DNA of 64,000 bases from positions 2,790,001-2,854,000 of the forward strand of contig WACJ01000124.1 of assembly GCA_008973525.1 (NCBI GenBank). Direction: 5' to 3'. Of the stretch, positions 15,539 to 29,100 are shown in pieces. How positions within the stretch are numbered: position 1 is the first letter of the stretch; each line of letters begins with the position of its first letter. The translations under genes were made by a program, and so were the position numbers. The DNA comes from Stenopsyche tienmushanensis (lineage: Eukaryota; Arthropoda; Insecta; Trichoptera; Stenopsychidae). Under the pieces are notes generated by a model. It was not told where the DNA came from and ran no database searches. It saw only the letters and a list, made by a program, of their open reading frames with translations.

Positions 15539-18500
15539 GCTAAGTCTAGTGAATAGAAAAAATGTATAAAATATATAAATGTTTTTCCTGTCTGCAGGTA
15601 ATTCATTGAAAATGCTGAAAGAGTTGATGAGTTTTTCCTTTATCATAAAGTGTTTTCCCGCAATTATAATCTGTTTTTTTTTCTGATAATTTTATATAAA
15701 AATTCTAGATCTTATTTGTAATCATTTTGGTTCAATATTTCTCCATCTGGAATTCACTTTTTCAAAATTACTGTCATTTATTGTCATAGAAAACCATTTA
15801 CCCTTATTGATCCTTGAAGAGACGGAATATTAAAAAAGATGGACATTTTGTTCAATTTGATTTAGAATTTTAGATTAATGCGTTACTCGAGTTTCGAATT
15901 GATAATTTTTACGGCATATACATTTTACGGCGTAAACTTTAAATCGTGCGTGATACGAAACTTAAAACGTAACATGATTGAAACTTGGAGTGCTTGTACA
16001 TGTTTGTCCAAGATCAATTTTCACCATCCATTTTCGACCTACGTGATATAAATCGATCCACATAGTCCTCTTTATGGAAAATCACACCTCGTATATCAAT
16101 ATAATCATCTTAATCATTTTGTAACGTAACTTTCTTATCCATCCTATTTCTTAAGATTCCTAGACCAATACAATTACTCCTAATTTTTCAGTTTAATACA
16201 TTTTTTTCACCGGATAATATTGTTTTTTTTATTATATTAAACTAACTTCGTACGATTCTTACTGCATAAAAATCTGAAAAGATTGGCCGATAAATAATCT
16301 GTCAAAATAAATTATGGTTGATAAATTAAAATATTTTTTTATTAAAAATGATCTTTGACGAAAATAAATATAAAATTCAAGTGGGAATCAGAAAAGTACT
16401 TAGTTTCCTTTATTACAGAGTTTTTAAATGTTAAAGAATCCAAAAATGTGGAAGAGTCTAGTAGTGATGAAAAGCTATTAGCGATCTTAAAATGGAGTAC
16501 AATAAGTATGATAATAGATACTAGAGGTGATAAATGATCGATATTTTTAATAAATACATCTTTATATATTTTCTATATTACTTATTAAAAAATAAAGTAT
16601 TTATAATTAAACCTCTGTAGGCTTTGGAACATTGTTATACGAGGGGATGAATATGCGTTTTTTTTTCTAAAGCTACCCTACAATTAAAATATACTATTTT
16701 ATCAGGTGCAATCGTTGTGAATTAATCAAAATAAATGTATGCAAGAAATATGAAAGTTGATAACCGATACCAAAATACCATAAGGCTACTTATAAAGCAG
16801 ATTTTTTCGTCAATAAAATTATCAATATTTATGTCTCGTATTTTTATATTACACTCTTAATCTGACTTTGATGAAGCGCCAAAAAGCTTAAGATTCCTCA
16901 TATTTTAAGTGGCGAGCCGCATGCATTAAGGAAGTAATTTATCGCCCTGTAATTTCGATTTCATACGAAAGTTGTAGTATCGTAAGAATGCATCGAGACG
17001 CCGTTGCATAACATCGACGTTTAAATTGCATAATAATACATAACTTCACTGTCACTGATAGATACTGTTTGTCTGGCGGTTGAACCCAAGCCAATAGCCG
17101 ACCAAAACAAATTAACGTCAAGAAGTTAAAGGTCAATGTGAGAAATGTATTTTATTTCTATCCACTAAGTCCCAAATCAACCACAATTAAATAATATTCA
17201 AAACTACCAAATCAAAGCATATAAAATACCTTCTCAATCAATATATAATTGGCCCATTTTTTTCGATTTAATTAATACAATAATTAGAAGAACAAGATAC
17301 GATTTGTAGGTCTCACGGTCTTGTGGGAGAGCAACGGTCTAACACAAAATGTCTTCGTACTTCCGTCAATCTCAAGATCACATTGTCTATCAATCAGAGA
17401 CCTTCCAACATCCCAATTACCGATTGCCGGTGATGATGCTTCACAGCGTCCGATTTTAAATCTTCGTGTTGCACCATCTGTCCAACTTTGACATCAAATC
17501 GATAACAACCACAGCGTATATTTTTCAGCGTGTCAATGACTTGCTTGATCGATCAAAAATGCATCGATTCAATTAAAATATTCTATCCAATACTATTTAC
17601 ATTACCAAATGGATGTGTGTAGAATCATTACAACATCAAAATAAAATTAATCAGACAACGGTAAATACAGGTAGTATTGGGTGGATTGATTCTAAAATTC
17701 ACGATATAAAATTTGATTCAATGACTAGTTTTGAACTCATTCATATAATTTTAGTACAATTTGGGAAATAAATTCATTTTACAAGATATGATTCAAGTAT
17801 TGTTTCAAATATTGAGCTGTAAGACTCAAAGTTGACCAAATCTTGGATAATTATTGTACTCTTACTACATATTTAAACCAAATTTTGTTGGTTAATTTTT
17901 TTTCTCTTCATGTATCGAAAAGAACCAATATTTAAGAATACGTTTAGTAAATTTCTAGTCGATATAAATTAAATTCTCAAAGTTATAAGCCGACGAGGAG
18001 AAGCTGCGCTTCGCAAAACTGAGGAGAAGAGAAACTTAAAAGCATTTTTTTCAAACTACTTTTTCCAAGCTCATGGAAGTGCTCCCACACGCCCTAGATA
18101 AATATTCTTTATGAAATTTAGCAAACACGTGTATAATAAACGCCTTTATCGCATAGACTATAATTATTCAAAAATGTTTATTTATTAAACAAAAAACTAC
18201 AAAAATGTTGTTAAAAACACAAACTTTTCTTCAATGGATTACTATTTTTTTATTTTACAATATTTCTTTATAATTGTAGTCTAAGTTATACACAATATTA
18301 TACAAAACGAAAATATGCTTAATTTTTTTGCTGCAAATCACTTGTTCAAGACTTAGGACTTCCATGGTGAAGAATGTCATCGCTCGCACATCGACATACG
18401 TGACTTCTTCCACTCCCACTTCCATATTTTGTCAAACTTTAAAAAAATATTTTTATATTTAATAAAGATCGCCTAATCAACATTCTATATTTAATACTTT

Positions 18501-19044
18501 TCACATTAAAAAAATGTTAAAAAATCGATCTCTTTAGGCCCAACAGGGTAGTAACAAGGTCCCTTAATATTGGTTTGCATCCATTCTCATTTAAAATATT
18601 TTCCTGACTAAATCATATGTGGAAAACAATGAATAAAATTACAAGAAAGATTATTTTCTGAAAACATATTAGTAATATATCTGTATGAGACGTCGATTGT
18701 TATCAAATAATATTTTATTAGTTTAAGTGGGAGGCGGAACAAGTTAAATTTTTTCAAAGTTTAAAAGGAGCTTTAAACTTCATTCATCCTTGACTAAAGT
18801 CATGATGGTATATCAGCTCTATTTGCTAATTGATTCCTTCGAAACCATAAATATTATTTATGTACTATATAAACTGTGTAATTTGCTGATGGCACCATTA
18901 ATTTACAATTGTAATTCAAACAACTAGTGCTGGCTTCCGTAAGCTTGCAATGAGGATAAGCCTAACATATAATAATTCATATTTGTCTACAATAATGGGT
19001 TGATTATATTATAACAAATTTAGAAATTTGTAATATACTTGTAT
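15539..19044. other. Intergenic DNA, no gene recognised
   Basis: This is very AT-rich. Short open frames (15386-15646 minus, overlapping the element above; 16355-16537 plus; 16939-17136 minus) have no recognised motif. About 18556-18640 weakly resembles the second dispersed repeat (CATATGTGGAAAACAATG). Confidence 0.4.
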
Positions 19045-19210
19045 GTAGTCCCGTGATTGAGTGGTCAGACTAGTAGTTTAATCGTCATGAGTTTGAATCT
19101 AATGATGTGGGTGACGATCGCATTTTTAAAACATATATTCGCTATGAAAAATCATGTCAAAACGGTTGGTAATATGTATGTCTTCCATAATAATGATTAA
19201 AAACCCATCT
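19045..19210 (+). repeat. tRNA-like SINE, copy 1
   Basis: It begins TAGTCCCGTGATTGAGTGGT, an A-box-like word. About 45 bases on it has GAGTTTGAATCTAA, a degraded B box (consensus GGTTCGANTCC). A shared body then follows containing GATCGCATTTTTAAAACAT and GCTATGAAAAATCATG. The same order is seen at 32576-32735 (+) and 39495-39662 (-). The A-box and B-box arrangement suggests a tRNA-derived SINE transcribed by RNA polymerase III. The copies are old and diverged. Confidence 0.65.
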
Positions 19211-20754
19211 CAAAAAAAACTCGAAATCCCTGTTTTAGTGTATCTTATTACTCGTACGATTAGGAAAATGGGAAAATTTTTCTTTTTGATGATCGCTCTC
19301 GATTAAACAACACCAAAAGGCAATGGAAGATTTTCTTATAGTAATTGCGCAATCTTTTCAGTTATCTTTTCTGTCAAAAATATCATAAGTTAAAAAAAAA
19401 TACTTTGGGTCTTCTTATTCTGCTGTAGACTTGCCTTAGATTAGGGCTTAGATCCCTAAAAAAATCCATAATATATGTTGCAGCTATCATAATATTGATA
19501 TTATCATTTCACTTCGCTTCATTTAGTAATATTTTCTATGTAATGGGTTAACTTTATATAAATAACAAGTTACATTGCCTGAGAGGTGCGTTGAGCTGAA
19601 AAATCAGAATGCCTATATCAGAATGGTCGCAATTTTTCACAACTCACCCTACTTTTTTCGCCCTGAACGTTCAATTCATGAAAGATAGTGGCAGTGGAGT
19701 CTTCAAAAGTGGTTTTAGAGCAACATTTATGAAATATGAGCGCCTTGTTGGTGACATATGGTCAGAGTGGCGTCTATTGAATGTGAAGGCCACAGGAGAT
19801 CCCAGGAGGTAGAGCAAGTTCACCGAGGCGAGTTCCGGCATTCGCCTTAATTGATGTGTTCTTGTTTATCCTATCGCGGCTGGATCGGGCTGCACACAAT
19901 GCCTGGCCCGGTACAGGACCATCAACAACTGGTTACCGGGTGCCCACCATTAAACACCGCAAAGACAGCTTTTATGCAATGCTGGAAATAATGCTATTCC
20001 TATAAACAATATGCAATACGCTCCAATGCCGTAATCATATCGTATATTTTATCATGCGTAAAATAGCCTCATGACTATCTAAGAGCTCATATTTCTAGTG
20101 CATTATGCTTGGGCAAAATATGTGCGCGGCACGCCGACTACAGAAAGACCACCGATCCAGCATTAGCCTTTACTAATTCGTTAAATGATACTTTGATGTG
20201 GTGCAATAAAATATACGTCCAACGTAGGTGGGATCTGGCTATAATTGAGTCCAAAGCCGCACCCGGTGACAACTTGTTCCCGTTTTGCAGCAGAAGCGTA
20301 AAGAATCGAAACGATGCGTTTAACATGTGTCGTTGAACGAAGAATGGCTTTCCGCATCTTGTTCAGTAGCGGATTTAAATTTATAAAATTGAAGTAGATA
20401 TACAATTGAGTATCCTTGGCATAAAGTATCATTTTGAAATAGTTTGAAATGAAATAGAACATTTAAAGCATCACACTGCTCGACATCATGAAAGGTCAAC
20501 CGCAAATATTCTTGCCCTAGTTGGAACGACCTCCGTTAATTTGATTTCCGAACAGAGCCATGTAATTTAAGAACACAACAAAATCTCTCCAAATATATCT
20601 CAAAATAGGAAATCTAATGTTTATTGATCAGTGCTGATCTTAAACTTTATTGTTTTGAATTTATGGATAAGATCCAATGCATTGTAAAAGTTCGATTACT
20701 CAATAAAGTTTTTCTAATGTTTTAATACGAAATACTGTTATGTTGAAGTAAATC
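19211..20754. other. Intergenic DNA with a less AT-rich island at about 19560-20560
   Basis: The island carries overlapping open frames on both strands (19609-19812 plus, 20109-20336 plus, 20138-20326, 20181-20462 and 20320-20505 minus). Several frames being open at once, with no domain, is more typical of conserved non-coding or relic sequence than of an exon. A regulatory role is possible but unproven. Confidence 0.3.
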
Positions 20755-21000
20755 TTGAATCTTGAGTTATAAAAGTTCAGGTTCAAATCCATAATATAAA
20801 AAATACCCAAACAATAAATATTGAGATGATTAATAAGATCAGGCAGAACCACCTTTGATTGACCGATTTATAACAGTAATTAAAATGTCGTTTCAAAAAT
20901 CGTGCCAATTTCACCACTCATCATAAATACCCTTTTATTCTAATGATAATATCTTAATTTAACCATATGTGTGAAAATAACTATTTGTCATCAGAAAAAT
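20755..21000 (+). repeat. Second dispersed repeat family, copy 1
   Basis: It has a B-box-like GGTTCAAATCC at the left (about 20772). Downstream come ATTAATAAGATC, ACAGTAATTAAAATGTC, an ACTCATCATAAAT word, TAATATCTTAATTTAACC and CATATGTGTGAAAATAAC. The same ordered words recur at 24668-24995, 29830-30010, 42520-42800 and 61690-61925, always on this strand. Confidence 0.6.
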
Positions 21001-24000
21001 CTTTTTGGAGATTACATATCTCCAATAATAGATGACATCTCAAGAATAAGATGATTTTTTGATATTTTTGGTAATTTACTCGTAGATCAAATCGCTAAGC
21101 GTTAAAGTGTGAATTGAAGAATACATTATAAAATACAAATTTAAATGATATAAACTTTATAGTTAGCTTGCTGTAAAATCAACTATTCCTACCCTTTGTT
21201 CAACAGCCAATTAGTGAAAATGGAAGTGGTTAGGAAGACAACAAGCCAAATTGCTCCAATATATAATGGTTCTTCCAGTATTTAACGACGCAATGACAGG
21301 ACGGACAACAAGTTACAAAGTATCAAAGGATGTTGAATATTGACGAACCTTCATGGTTTGTACTGTAATAAATAAATGTATTAATTGAGTCATTATTATT
21401 TTAAAACAAATACATTAAAAACAACTATCTGTAATGTAAGGCAAACGAATATGATTATTGAAAATACAAAATAAAGCACCACTTTCTGCGTACGTTATTT
21501 TCATGAATAGTGTAAATAGGATCAAATTAAGTCAATTTTTTTGATCAATTAGTAATGCATCATTATTTATTTGTGTTGAGATATTCATACACAATAAATT
21601 TTATGCATAATCATGATTTTTATAAAAACTGTAGAATAATATGATTAAATACCCTCAGTTTAATGTTTCTATAGGACTTTAAGATTATCCTGGATCTTTA
21701 TTTGCTTTTTGATGCTTAAAAATGCCCTTATCTGACATGGAAGAAAAGTTATTTGGGCTTTACGACGTTTTTTCTTAGGGGCATTAAAATACACGTACGT
21801 TATCGTTTTACGATCCAAAATAACATAATACGGTTTCATTGCGGTCAATACAAAAGACCACAAGGCGAAATATTTCACGCTCATAAACGTTTCTCAAAAT
21901 CTTCAAGAAGTTGTTCCAGAACAAATCGAAATATTTAATAATAATGGCGGTACGAATCCCGCGAGGGTTCGAGTGTTAAAGCTCGCAGCTAAGCCGAGCT
22001 TAGAAACAGTGACTCGAGAGCTTTACGATCGTTTTACGGTCACAAATCTTATAGCTCGGATGTTTCTTATGAAATAATACCAGGAATATCCTTTAAATCA
22101 TTCTTTTCGCGACGGCATAGCTGAAAATAGCCTCAGGCTCGCTATGGGTTTGAAGGTTGTAGGTCCGGTATGTGCAGACGAAGCGGATCGTTCGAGATAA
22201 AATAGTGAAGCAGTGCTGAGTAAACATCACTATTGACAGTTCAATTATCACCATCCTTAAAGAGAACACTATGACTTTTAACATGTTCCGAACAATACCA
22301 CTCGTAAAAACAACATAAAAACGATTACGTCATACGTTGAGAAGATTCTTCTGCCATATACGTCCAACGCCAAATGTTAAAAAAAATCGAATACAGCCCA
22401 TGCAAAAAGTTTTCATATGTACTCCAAGATTTGCCTACATTTATAAACTGAAGAAATTGACGTGCGAAATGGTCGAAAATAATACATTTTGATGGATATG
22501 CACGATTTGGAGGTCAGGTTCATCGGCGATTCGTTCAACGTAAATTGACATTTGCCATAACTGTCCAAATACACCATTTCCCACAAAACAATGTATTGAA
22601 ATATAATAATTGCATGTTTAAAATAATCAATTGAGATCGAGCAATTATGTGACCATATCAAATATTTCTGATATAATAAGATTTTGATTAATTTTCAATC
22701 AATATATTCTAAATAAATTTGTAAAATAAAAAAAGCTTAAAAACTCAACTATAAATGAGTTGTACATCGAGATTGATTGTGCTCGTTATAAACGTGAAAT
22801 TACTGATTGATTGAAAGTGCACTATGAAACCATTTCATATACGATAGTTAGCTATCATTATTATTGTGCTAATTTTAAATTAATTCGATGAATATTACAA
22901 ACAGATATTTTATATCATTGTAAATATTGTGGATGGCTAAAAAATTAAAAATTACTATGGCAATCTCGGGATCATAATCAAACAATCGGTCAAATAATCA
23001 ACTAAGTGTGATTGTATATTTCCTCGTGAAATGCCACTAATCACAACAAAGCAGCGAAAAATAATTTGCATTTATATCTTGTTTGGGTATGAAACTCAAT
23101 AACTTTTGGAGTGAATTGTGCTTTGCCATGAGAAATGGGAGGCTGCATTAATTGTTCCAAGTGAAAAGGTTTAAATCTTTTTTTGGATCTGGAATTAATT
23201 TCGAATTGTTTGAACCTGATCTGAAAATCGGAACTGTCTATAATAAGAAACTAATGAAACAAGTTTTCATTTATAAAATGATAAATTTTGATCAATAACA
23301 AAAAAATAATTCTCATCCGTCGAATATCACACCCTCAGGCTAAAATTTGTTTAAGATCTTCGTATAGTCTTAGAATGTTTATAAAAATGCACTTATTTTC
23401 GGTCTCTCTGATTTAAAATATTAAAGAATGATATTGTTATAAAGGCAGGTTTACTCTTTATTAGATATAAATTTAATGCAATGCTTTAAGGTCTGAAAAT
23501 AACTAAAGCTGATAAGTTAAGACTGATAACAGATCTGCGTATTCTAAAGTCTAAAATTTTGCAATCTGCTAAGCAATACCATATCGAGTAAAACTTAATA
23601 CTCTTATGATCCAAAGTACAATATGAAATCTACAACTGCTTTAATTTATATTGAGCAAAATAATTCAAATAAATAATTCTAGCACTATCCTAGCAAACAA
23701 ACAATTGACTATTTGTGGCTTTGTTTTGTAGTTGGAATCGCTTTGTGATCAAGCGGTAGCCTTTGTCTCTTAAATTGTATGCTTGCATAATAAGTCCACT
23801 TCTCAATCCAAATAGAGTTCAGATGGAGAAATAATTCTATTCTATATTTTGCCTTCAATGAATTGTAAATTATCACGCTTACCTTTTGCTCCTCTTTGGA
23901 AGCTGTGGCATCCGACAATATATTTAACAGTGCCATACCAATGATACTACAATAACACTCAAAGTTCTTACAAAAATTGATTTTAAAATAATTTACAATA

Positions 24001-24667
24001 AATCAATACTATGTACTTTCAATTACCTCCAACGAACAATGAGTCGATTTATCATGAACGATACTTAACAATTCGCTTTCGTTTAAATGATCAATAAACG
24101 TTCTCGTTCAGACTCAATCCTTGAAGCATGTAATGAAAATCATTTTCTAATTATTATTAATGTAGAATTAACAAAGGTGTTAAACTGTAAGTGGATAGAT
24201 TTTTTTCTTATTAAACATTGTGTTTTATTATTTTTTAATCCATCCTTTCTACCCGACCGACAGGTAACCAGAGCTCATCGGGGGGTTAATTGGCTTTAGA
24301 AAAAAATGCATAGAGTATTCGATGATAATCTTATGCAACGAAGCTCTTCAACCCAAAAAAATATGTTTTTTTGTAGTTCAACATAAAAAAAACAATGGTT
24401 AATCTTTTGAACTGTTCTTACATACGTAATGAAATAATTTTTGTATGCAATAAAAAATATGAACGTACTTAGCATGCATGGATATTCTCAAAAGCTTTAT
24501 AAAACCAAGTAAAAAATCATCAATCTCACTCACTCAATTAGCGAAGCTCTGAATGTAGTATCCTTAAATTTGATATTTCATACAATATTTAAATATGCTT
24601 CACAGCATCATCCACTTTTATATGATGAAGATGTTAATAATCGAGATCAAAGAAGCTAGATCCTAGA
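21001..24667. other. Intergenic DNA, no gene recognised
   Basis: About 21740-22330 is a little less AT-rich and repeats a CTTTACGA...GTTTTACG word, which may be a decayed transposon. Reading 22400-22530 on + gives a faint resemblance to a mariner-type core, too weak to call. The minus-strand open frame at 22413-22661 has no recognised domain. Confidence 0.35.
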
Positions 24668-24995
24668 GCCTTGTTATAAAGGCTTGGATTTAAATCCAAA
24701 TCGTGAGGAAACAAATTTGGGAGATCGGAAATATTAATAATTCCGATCAATCATCTGGATTCAGGACTATCCTGAACTGAACGGAATTGGTATACTGGAA
24801 CTGAAAATAAACACTGAAGTGATTAATAAAATCGTGCTTATGAATGACTAAATTTGCAACAATAATTAAAATATCATTTAAAAATATTGAAGTTTTTCTA
24901 CTCTCTCATAGATTCCCTTCTACCAAAAATTTCTACTTAAATAATCCTCATCAATAAATAAGAAATCATCATATAAAAAAACTTTGCCTAGTATC
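24668..24995 (+). repeat. Second dispersed repeat family, copy 2
   Basis: This is the most complete copy. It has GGATTTAAATCC, then AAATTTGGGAGATCGGAA, GATTAATAAAATCGTGC, ATGAATGACT, AACAATAATTAAAATATC, CTCTCTCATAGATTC and TTAAATAATCCTCATC. The GAGATCGGAAGTATT-like word is also in the 42520-42800 copy and, slightly altered, near 11085. Confidence 0.6.
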
Positions 24996-25219
24996 TTATG
25001 GAAATCACCTAGTCCTATCAAGTTTCTAAAAATATAACATGAAATTTAAAGCAATTAATAGTCTTTACGTTATTTGTACATCTAATATGAATATCATTTT
25101 GAGACGTTATGTAATACCTTTTTTAGTGTGATAATTTACCGAATTGTTAAAACTGAGTTGAATTAATTAATAAGTAGCCTATTTATTAATTTAATATAAA
25201 TCATTAGGAAATATACATA

Positions 25220-25316
25220 CAGTACACTCTCGATTATCCGGGCTAATGCTGGGGAGGAAGGACACGCATAATCCGAATCACCAAATGTTTCCATAGTTTC
25301 ATCAAAATTTCACTTA
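25220..25316 (+). mobile_element. pogo/Tigger-like transposon end
   Basis: After a TA dinucleotide (25218-25219) the sequence starts CAGTACACTCTCGATTATCC. Pogo/Tigger-type Tc1-mariner elements use a TA target and CAGT-starting ends with a similar ATTATCCG word. No matching right end or transposase was found, so only this terminus is called. A smaller element interrupts it at 25317. Confidence 0.45.
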
Positions 25317-25612
25317 CCGTATTTTAAAGACTATAAGACGCCCCTTAAATTTAAGCATTTTTTAAAAATAACATTTTTACCACTTTTATTATTAAATTGC
25401 AAAGACAGACTGAAAAAAATATTTTTAGTTTGTAAAACCGAACTGACCCTTAAAATTCCTGAAAGTCGAATATATGGCCATTTTTAAAACTGGCGGGAAT
25501 TTTAAATCGAACACTGGACATTTTTATATTAATTTCGAGTATAAGACGCACTTGAATATTGGAGGCAATTTTTTTAAAGAAAAAAGTGCGGCTTATTATT
25601 GGTAAAATGCGA
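25317..25612. mobile_element. Small TIR element (MITE) nested in the Tigger-like end
   Basis: It is flanked by TA (25315-25316 and 25613-25614). The left end is CCGTATTTTAAAGACTATAA, followed by GACGCCCC. The right end, reverse-complemented, starts TCGCATTTTACCAATAATAA, followed by GCCGCAC. The ATAAGACGC word occurs near both ends, including internally near 25543. At 296 bp and without coding capacity it fits a TA-target miniature transposon. The ends are imperfect, so exact boundaries may shift by a base or two. Confidence 0.5.
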
Positions 25613-25651
25613 TAATTTCATGCCTTCGTATACGAGAAAACAAATAATTAC

Positions 25652-26105
25652 GCGTTGCGCAACATAGGATGCTACTTCGCACCTTCCTTCTTCAGTGATG
25701 GGATCAAGAAGCTTCCTATTCGATTGATTTTTTTTTCTAAAAATAAGATACTATTTGTCTATATACTATTACTAAGATACTATTGATCTATTTGTATTTT
25801 TACATATCACTAATAAATTTGTATAACAAAATTCCGGGTTATATTTGAGTCCCCCTCGTAGTTAAGCAGATTAGTGGCTATTAGCAATTAGTACTCTTTG
25901 GCTATAATCATCGACAGGAAGATTTTTCATTTCAGGTTCCCTTTGAAGATCGAGATTTCTTTGCTTTCACAATCGCGAAAAGTTTCATTTTACGAGTTTG
26001 TGATGCGTTTCTGCAACACATGACTGTAATTCTTTCCTTGGATGATCTATAATATATCCAGGAGCAGACTTTTCTCTCATTGAAGCTAGGGTTTTTGTCA
26101 GGATT
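25652..26105 (+). repeat. Hairpin repeat, copy B (core inverted)
   Basis: It matches 4108-4430. The GTTGCGCAAC core (25652-25678) is in the opposite orientation relative to the following CTTCAGTGATGGGATCAAG arm and body. Shared body words include TCACTAATAAAT, AACAAAATTCCG, AAAAGTTTCAT, TTACGAGTT and TTGGATGAT. The left arm seen in copy A is not recognisable here. Confidence 0.6.
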
Positions 26106-29100
26106 ATATCCAAACTTCTCAATTTGTTAATATTTAATTTTTAAAACTAAATATTTTTTAATGTACATTATTTTTAGGCAAGCTGTTATTACACATTACA
26201 GGTATTAAAAAAAACTTAGCCATGCCAATATGAATAATATATGATCCAATACAGAAAGTACAATTTGCATTTGTTACCTCATATGTCAGTATTATAACTG
26301 TTTATCTTATATTATATAAATCGTCCGTTTAGAGTTCCGATGATTGTTGACGTACTTACCGAGTCAAAGGCGTTTTCATAGTAGATAAATCCTAGGCAAA
26401 GTGGTTTTTCGCATTTGTTTGCCCTCTCTATAATTTCAAAGCATGATAAATCGTATATGGCACAAAAATTTGAATGCTGTGCAAAAGTAATTTATAACAT
26501 GTGTGGGAAAAATATAGATTGATTGGGAGCCTTAATTTCGTTACATCCAGTTCTCGACTTGCACAGATTTAATATTGGGTTCTGCATCTAGATGGCTAAA
26601 AATCTGCCGCGCTGTTGAATCACAGCATGAAGTAATCGGTTAGTTTCTTTAGATGATGAGCCTTTATAGGCACAGAAGATCGATTATTGACTGTGAATGG
26701 TAAATATGAGCAATTACAATGCGGCTTGATAGAGGCTAGGGTTGTTTCAGCCGTCTTGACCCAGAGTGCAGGATCTATGTGCACTTACCAGCAGGCTCGG
26801 AGCATAAAGCTCTGCAGGCACCAGTCTCAAAATAATTACAGAAATAATTACACGGGGACCTTTACACGGGTACGCCTATGCCATTGTAATTGATGTAATT
26901 TATTGTTAACATCGCACGTGAAGAGATTCAACTGCTCACGTTTCCTCGAACGGAGCGACGTAAAGCACCAGGGCCGATTTGCTTATCTTTGCGCCTCAGA
27001 TGAAATATTATCGGCGATGCTGTGATTGATAGAGGCGATGACACCCCGTGTCAAAACTGTGTGAAATTTGTTTTACAAAACACGCGCCACTCCACCCGAA
27101 GACACCTTCGGACCCTCGAGCGGACGACTACCTCCTGACAGATTATTTATTAATCTGCTGCTCGGAGATCACGCCCGTTTTAATTGAATTTCCATCGCTC
27201 ATGAGAATCTCATTGTTACATTGTCGATTTAGTGCTGGAGATAAAAAGCGTGTACGAGTGCATTATCCTTATTGTTCGCCGGAGGAATCATTATTTAAAA
27301 GGATTTAAGCGGTCTTCGGAGTTCTATTTTCTACGTTAAAGGTGCTGGTTGTATCCGCTTAGGGAATTCATTACTTGGAACTAAAATGCTAAGCTTTTCT
27401 TCTTTAAGGGTCAAGAAGATCATGTGCCGTAAAAGCTTTGCTTGTTGTAAAGACAACAGATTAAATAAGAATGAATATGGAGACGCAGGCTGCTAGATTA
27501 GGACGAATATCGTGAGATCGAGTTTTAAAATAAAAATTGTCAAACACCAAAATATTTTAATTTAGGAAAACTACAAACCAGAACATATTCGTAATGAATT
27601 TGTCGCAATTTTTTTTTCTTCCCCATTTTGAGACATTATATCCGCTATTGGACATAGGAAATCTCCATTAGTGATTTCCTTTAAAGATTTTAATGTGGTG
27701 GTTTCTCATTGCCTTTCACATAAGGTTACTTTAATAGCAAACTTAGGTAGAAGAGAATTTATAAACTAGTTGTGAAATTATCTTATTTATTTTTTCAAAT
27801 AAGATAATCAATATTGACTTCTACTTTTATAATAAGAGTCAAGACTCTAGCACACTATATCATTACTAGGTCACACTAATATTTTATGCACTATGCACTA
27901 AATGATCTATAAATTGGATTTGTAAAATAAAGCAATAATTCCAAACATATAGATATTAAAATTTTAACGAAGCTCGCTTTGCTCTGATGCAAGTTGGATA
28001 TCAACAATATGTTCTATTCATAAACCACACACTCAAAAGTAAAATTGTAAGTTTTATAATTATTTTCTTCTAAAAAGTAGGTTTTTGGAAAGGTAGTATT
28101 AAAAATATATTGATTGAATTTTAGGGGTGGGTGATATGGGTCACTTTACTTAATCGTCTAAATATTTATTAGCTCAAACAAAATATTATTAATTTTAAAT
28201 GTTTCCTAGCGATTATATTTAAACCCTACTATTATGATATTAACTATACAGTCACAAGGATATCAAATGATATGACCGTTGGCAAACTAAAAATCAAAAT
28301 ATCGACCATTCGTACGTCGTGCATACTAAAACATTTTTTTATGGATTTCTCAAATGCGATTTATGTATATTTTACGATTCGTTTTAACAGCTTTTAAAAT
28401 TGAAAGGCGTTAAATGTTTTCGGTATGAATGTGGTAGGATGCTGTTTTATATTTAATTTTATTGTTTTGTAGTGGATAAAGATTCATCTTATGAAACCTT
28501 GAATTAATTTGACCATAGGATTACTAAAATTCATCCTTATGCAGAAATCTACTAAAATTTGTATTGAATTCATCAAATGGTACATGCTACAAGCCTAGAA
28601 CATTGATTCTATTCAATTGCTAAATCATTTTAATTTCATAAGCAATATCGATTATTTTAATGAGCTATTTAAGGCGCATTGTGATGTGTGGGTCTCCTCA
28701 TTGGAATGTCGGATTTGTGCAGACTCATGGTTGTGATATAATTCATTCTATTTTTTCTTCGGCATCCTCCCTCGACTCTACAACTGACTAATAGTGTAGC
28801 ATTCGAAGATAATGCATAATATGCATGAAAGCGAGACGTTGCTTTGCATAATAAATAATGCAAGTATTGTTCTTACGGATTATGACCCCGGTTCAAATTA
28901 GTAAACATACGCTTTAAACAATCGTCATGCTATTCAACGCATTTTGAAATAGTTTGTGCTCAAAATGTGCCGTAAAGCATAGGCCATTGTATTCTTATGC
29001 TGATTGAACTACCGACTTAATCTGGGAGGAATGAAGACCCAATTTTCGCAATGTCTAGTCTTTAGACAAACATGGTTAGGAAAACTAGTATTTGAATAAC

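Noticed and set aside
20109..20505. Four overlapping open frames on both strands
   Set aside because: Simultaneous openness on both strands without any motif argues for chance or non-coding constraint rather than genes.
21950..22020. GGTTCGAGTG word suggestive of a tRNA gene
   Set aside because: No A box at the right distance and no pairing acceptor stem.
22400..22660. Faint mariner-like reading on + (KWSKIIHFDGYARF)
   Set aside because: Only a few residues fit the family pattern, stops are close, and no inverted-repeat ends were found.
27048..27308. 86-codon open frame on +
   Set aside because: It begins only at a GTG, shows no domain and lies in a mixed-composition island without good splice sites.
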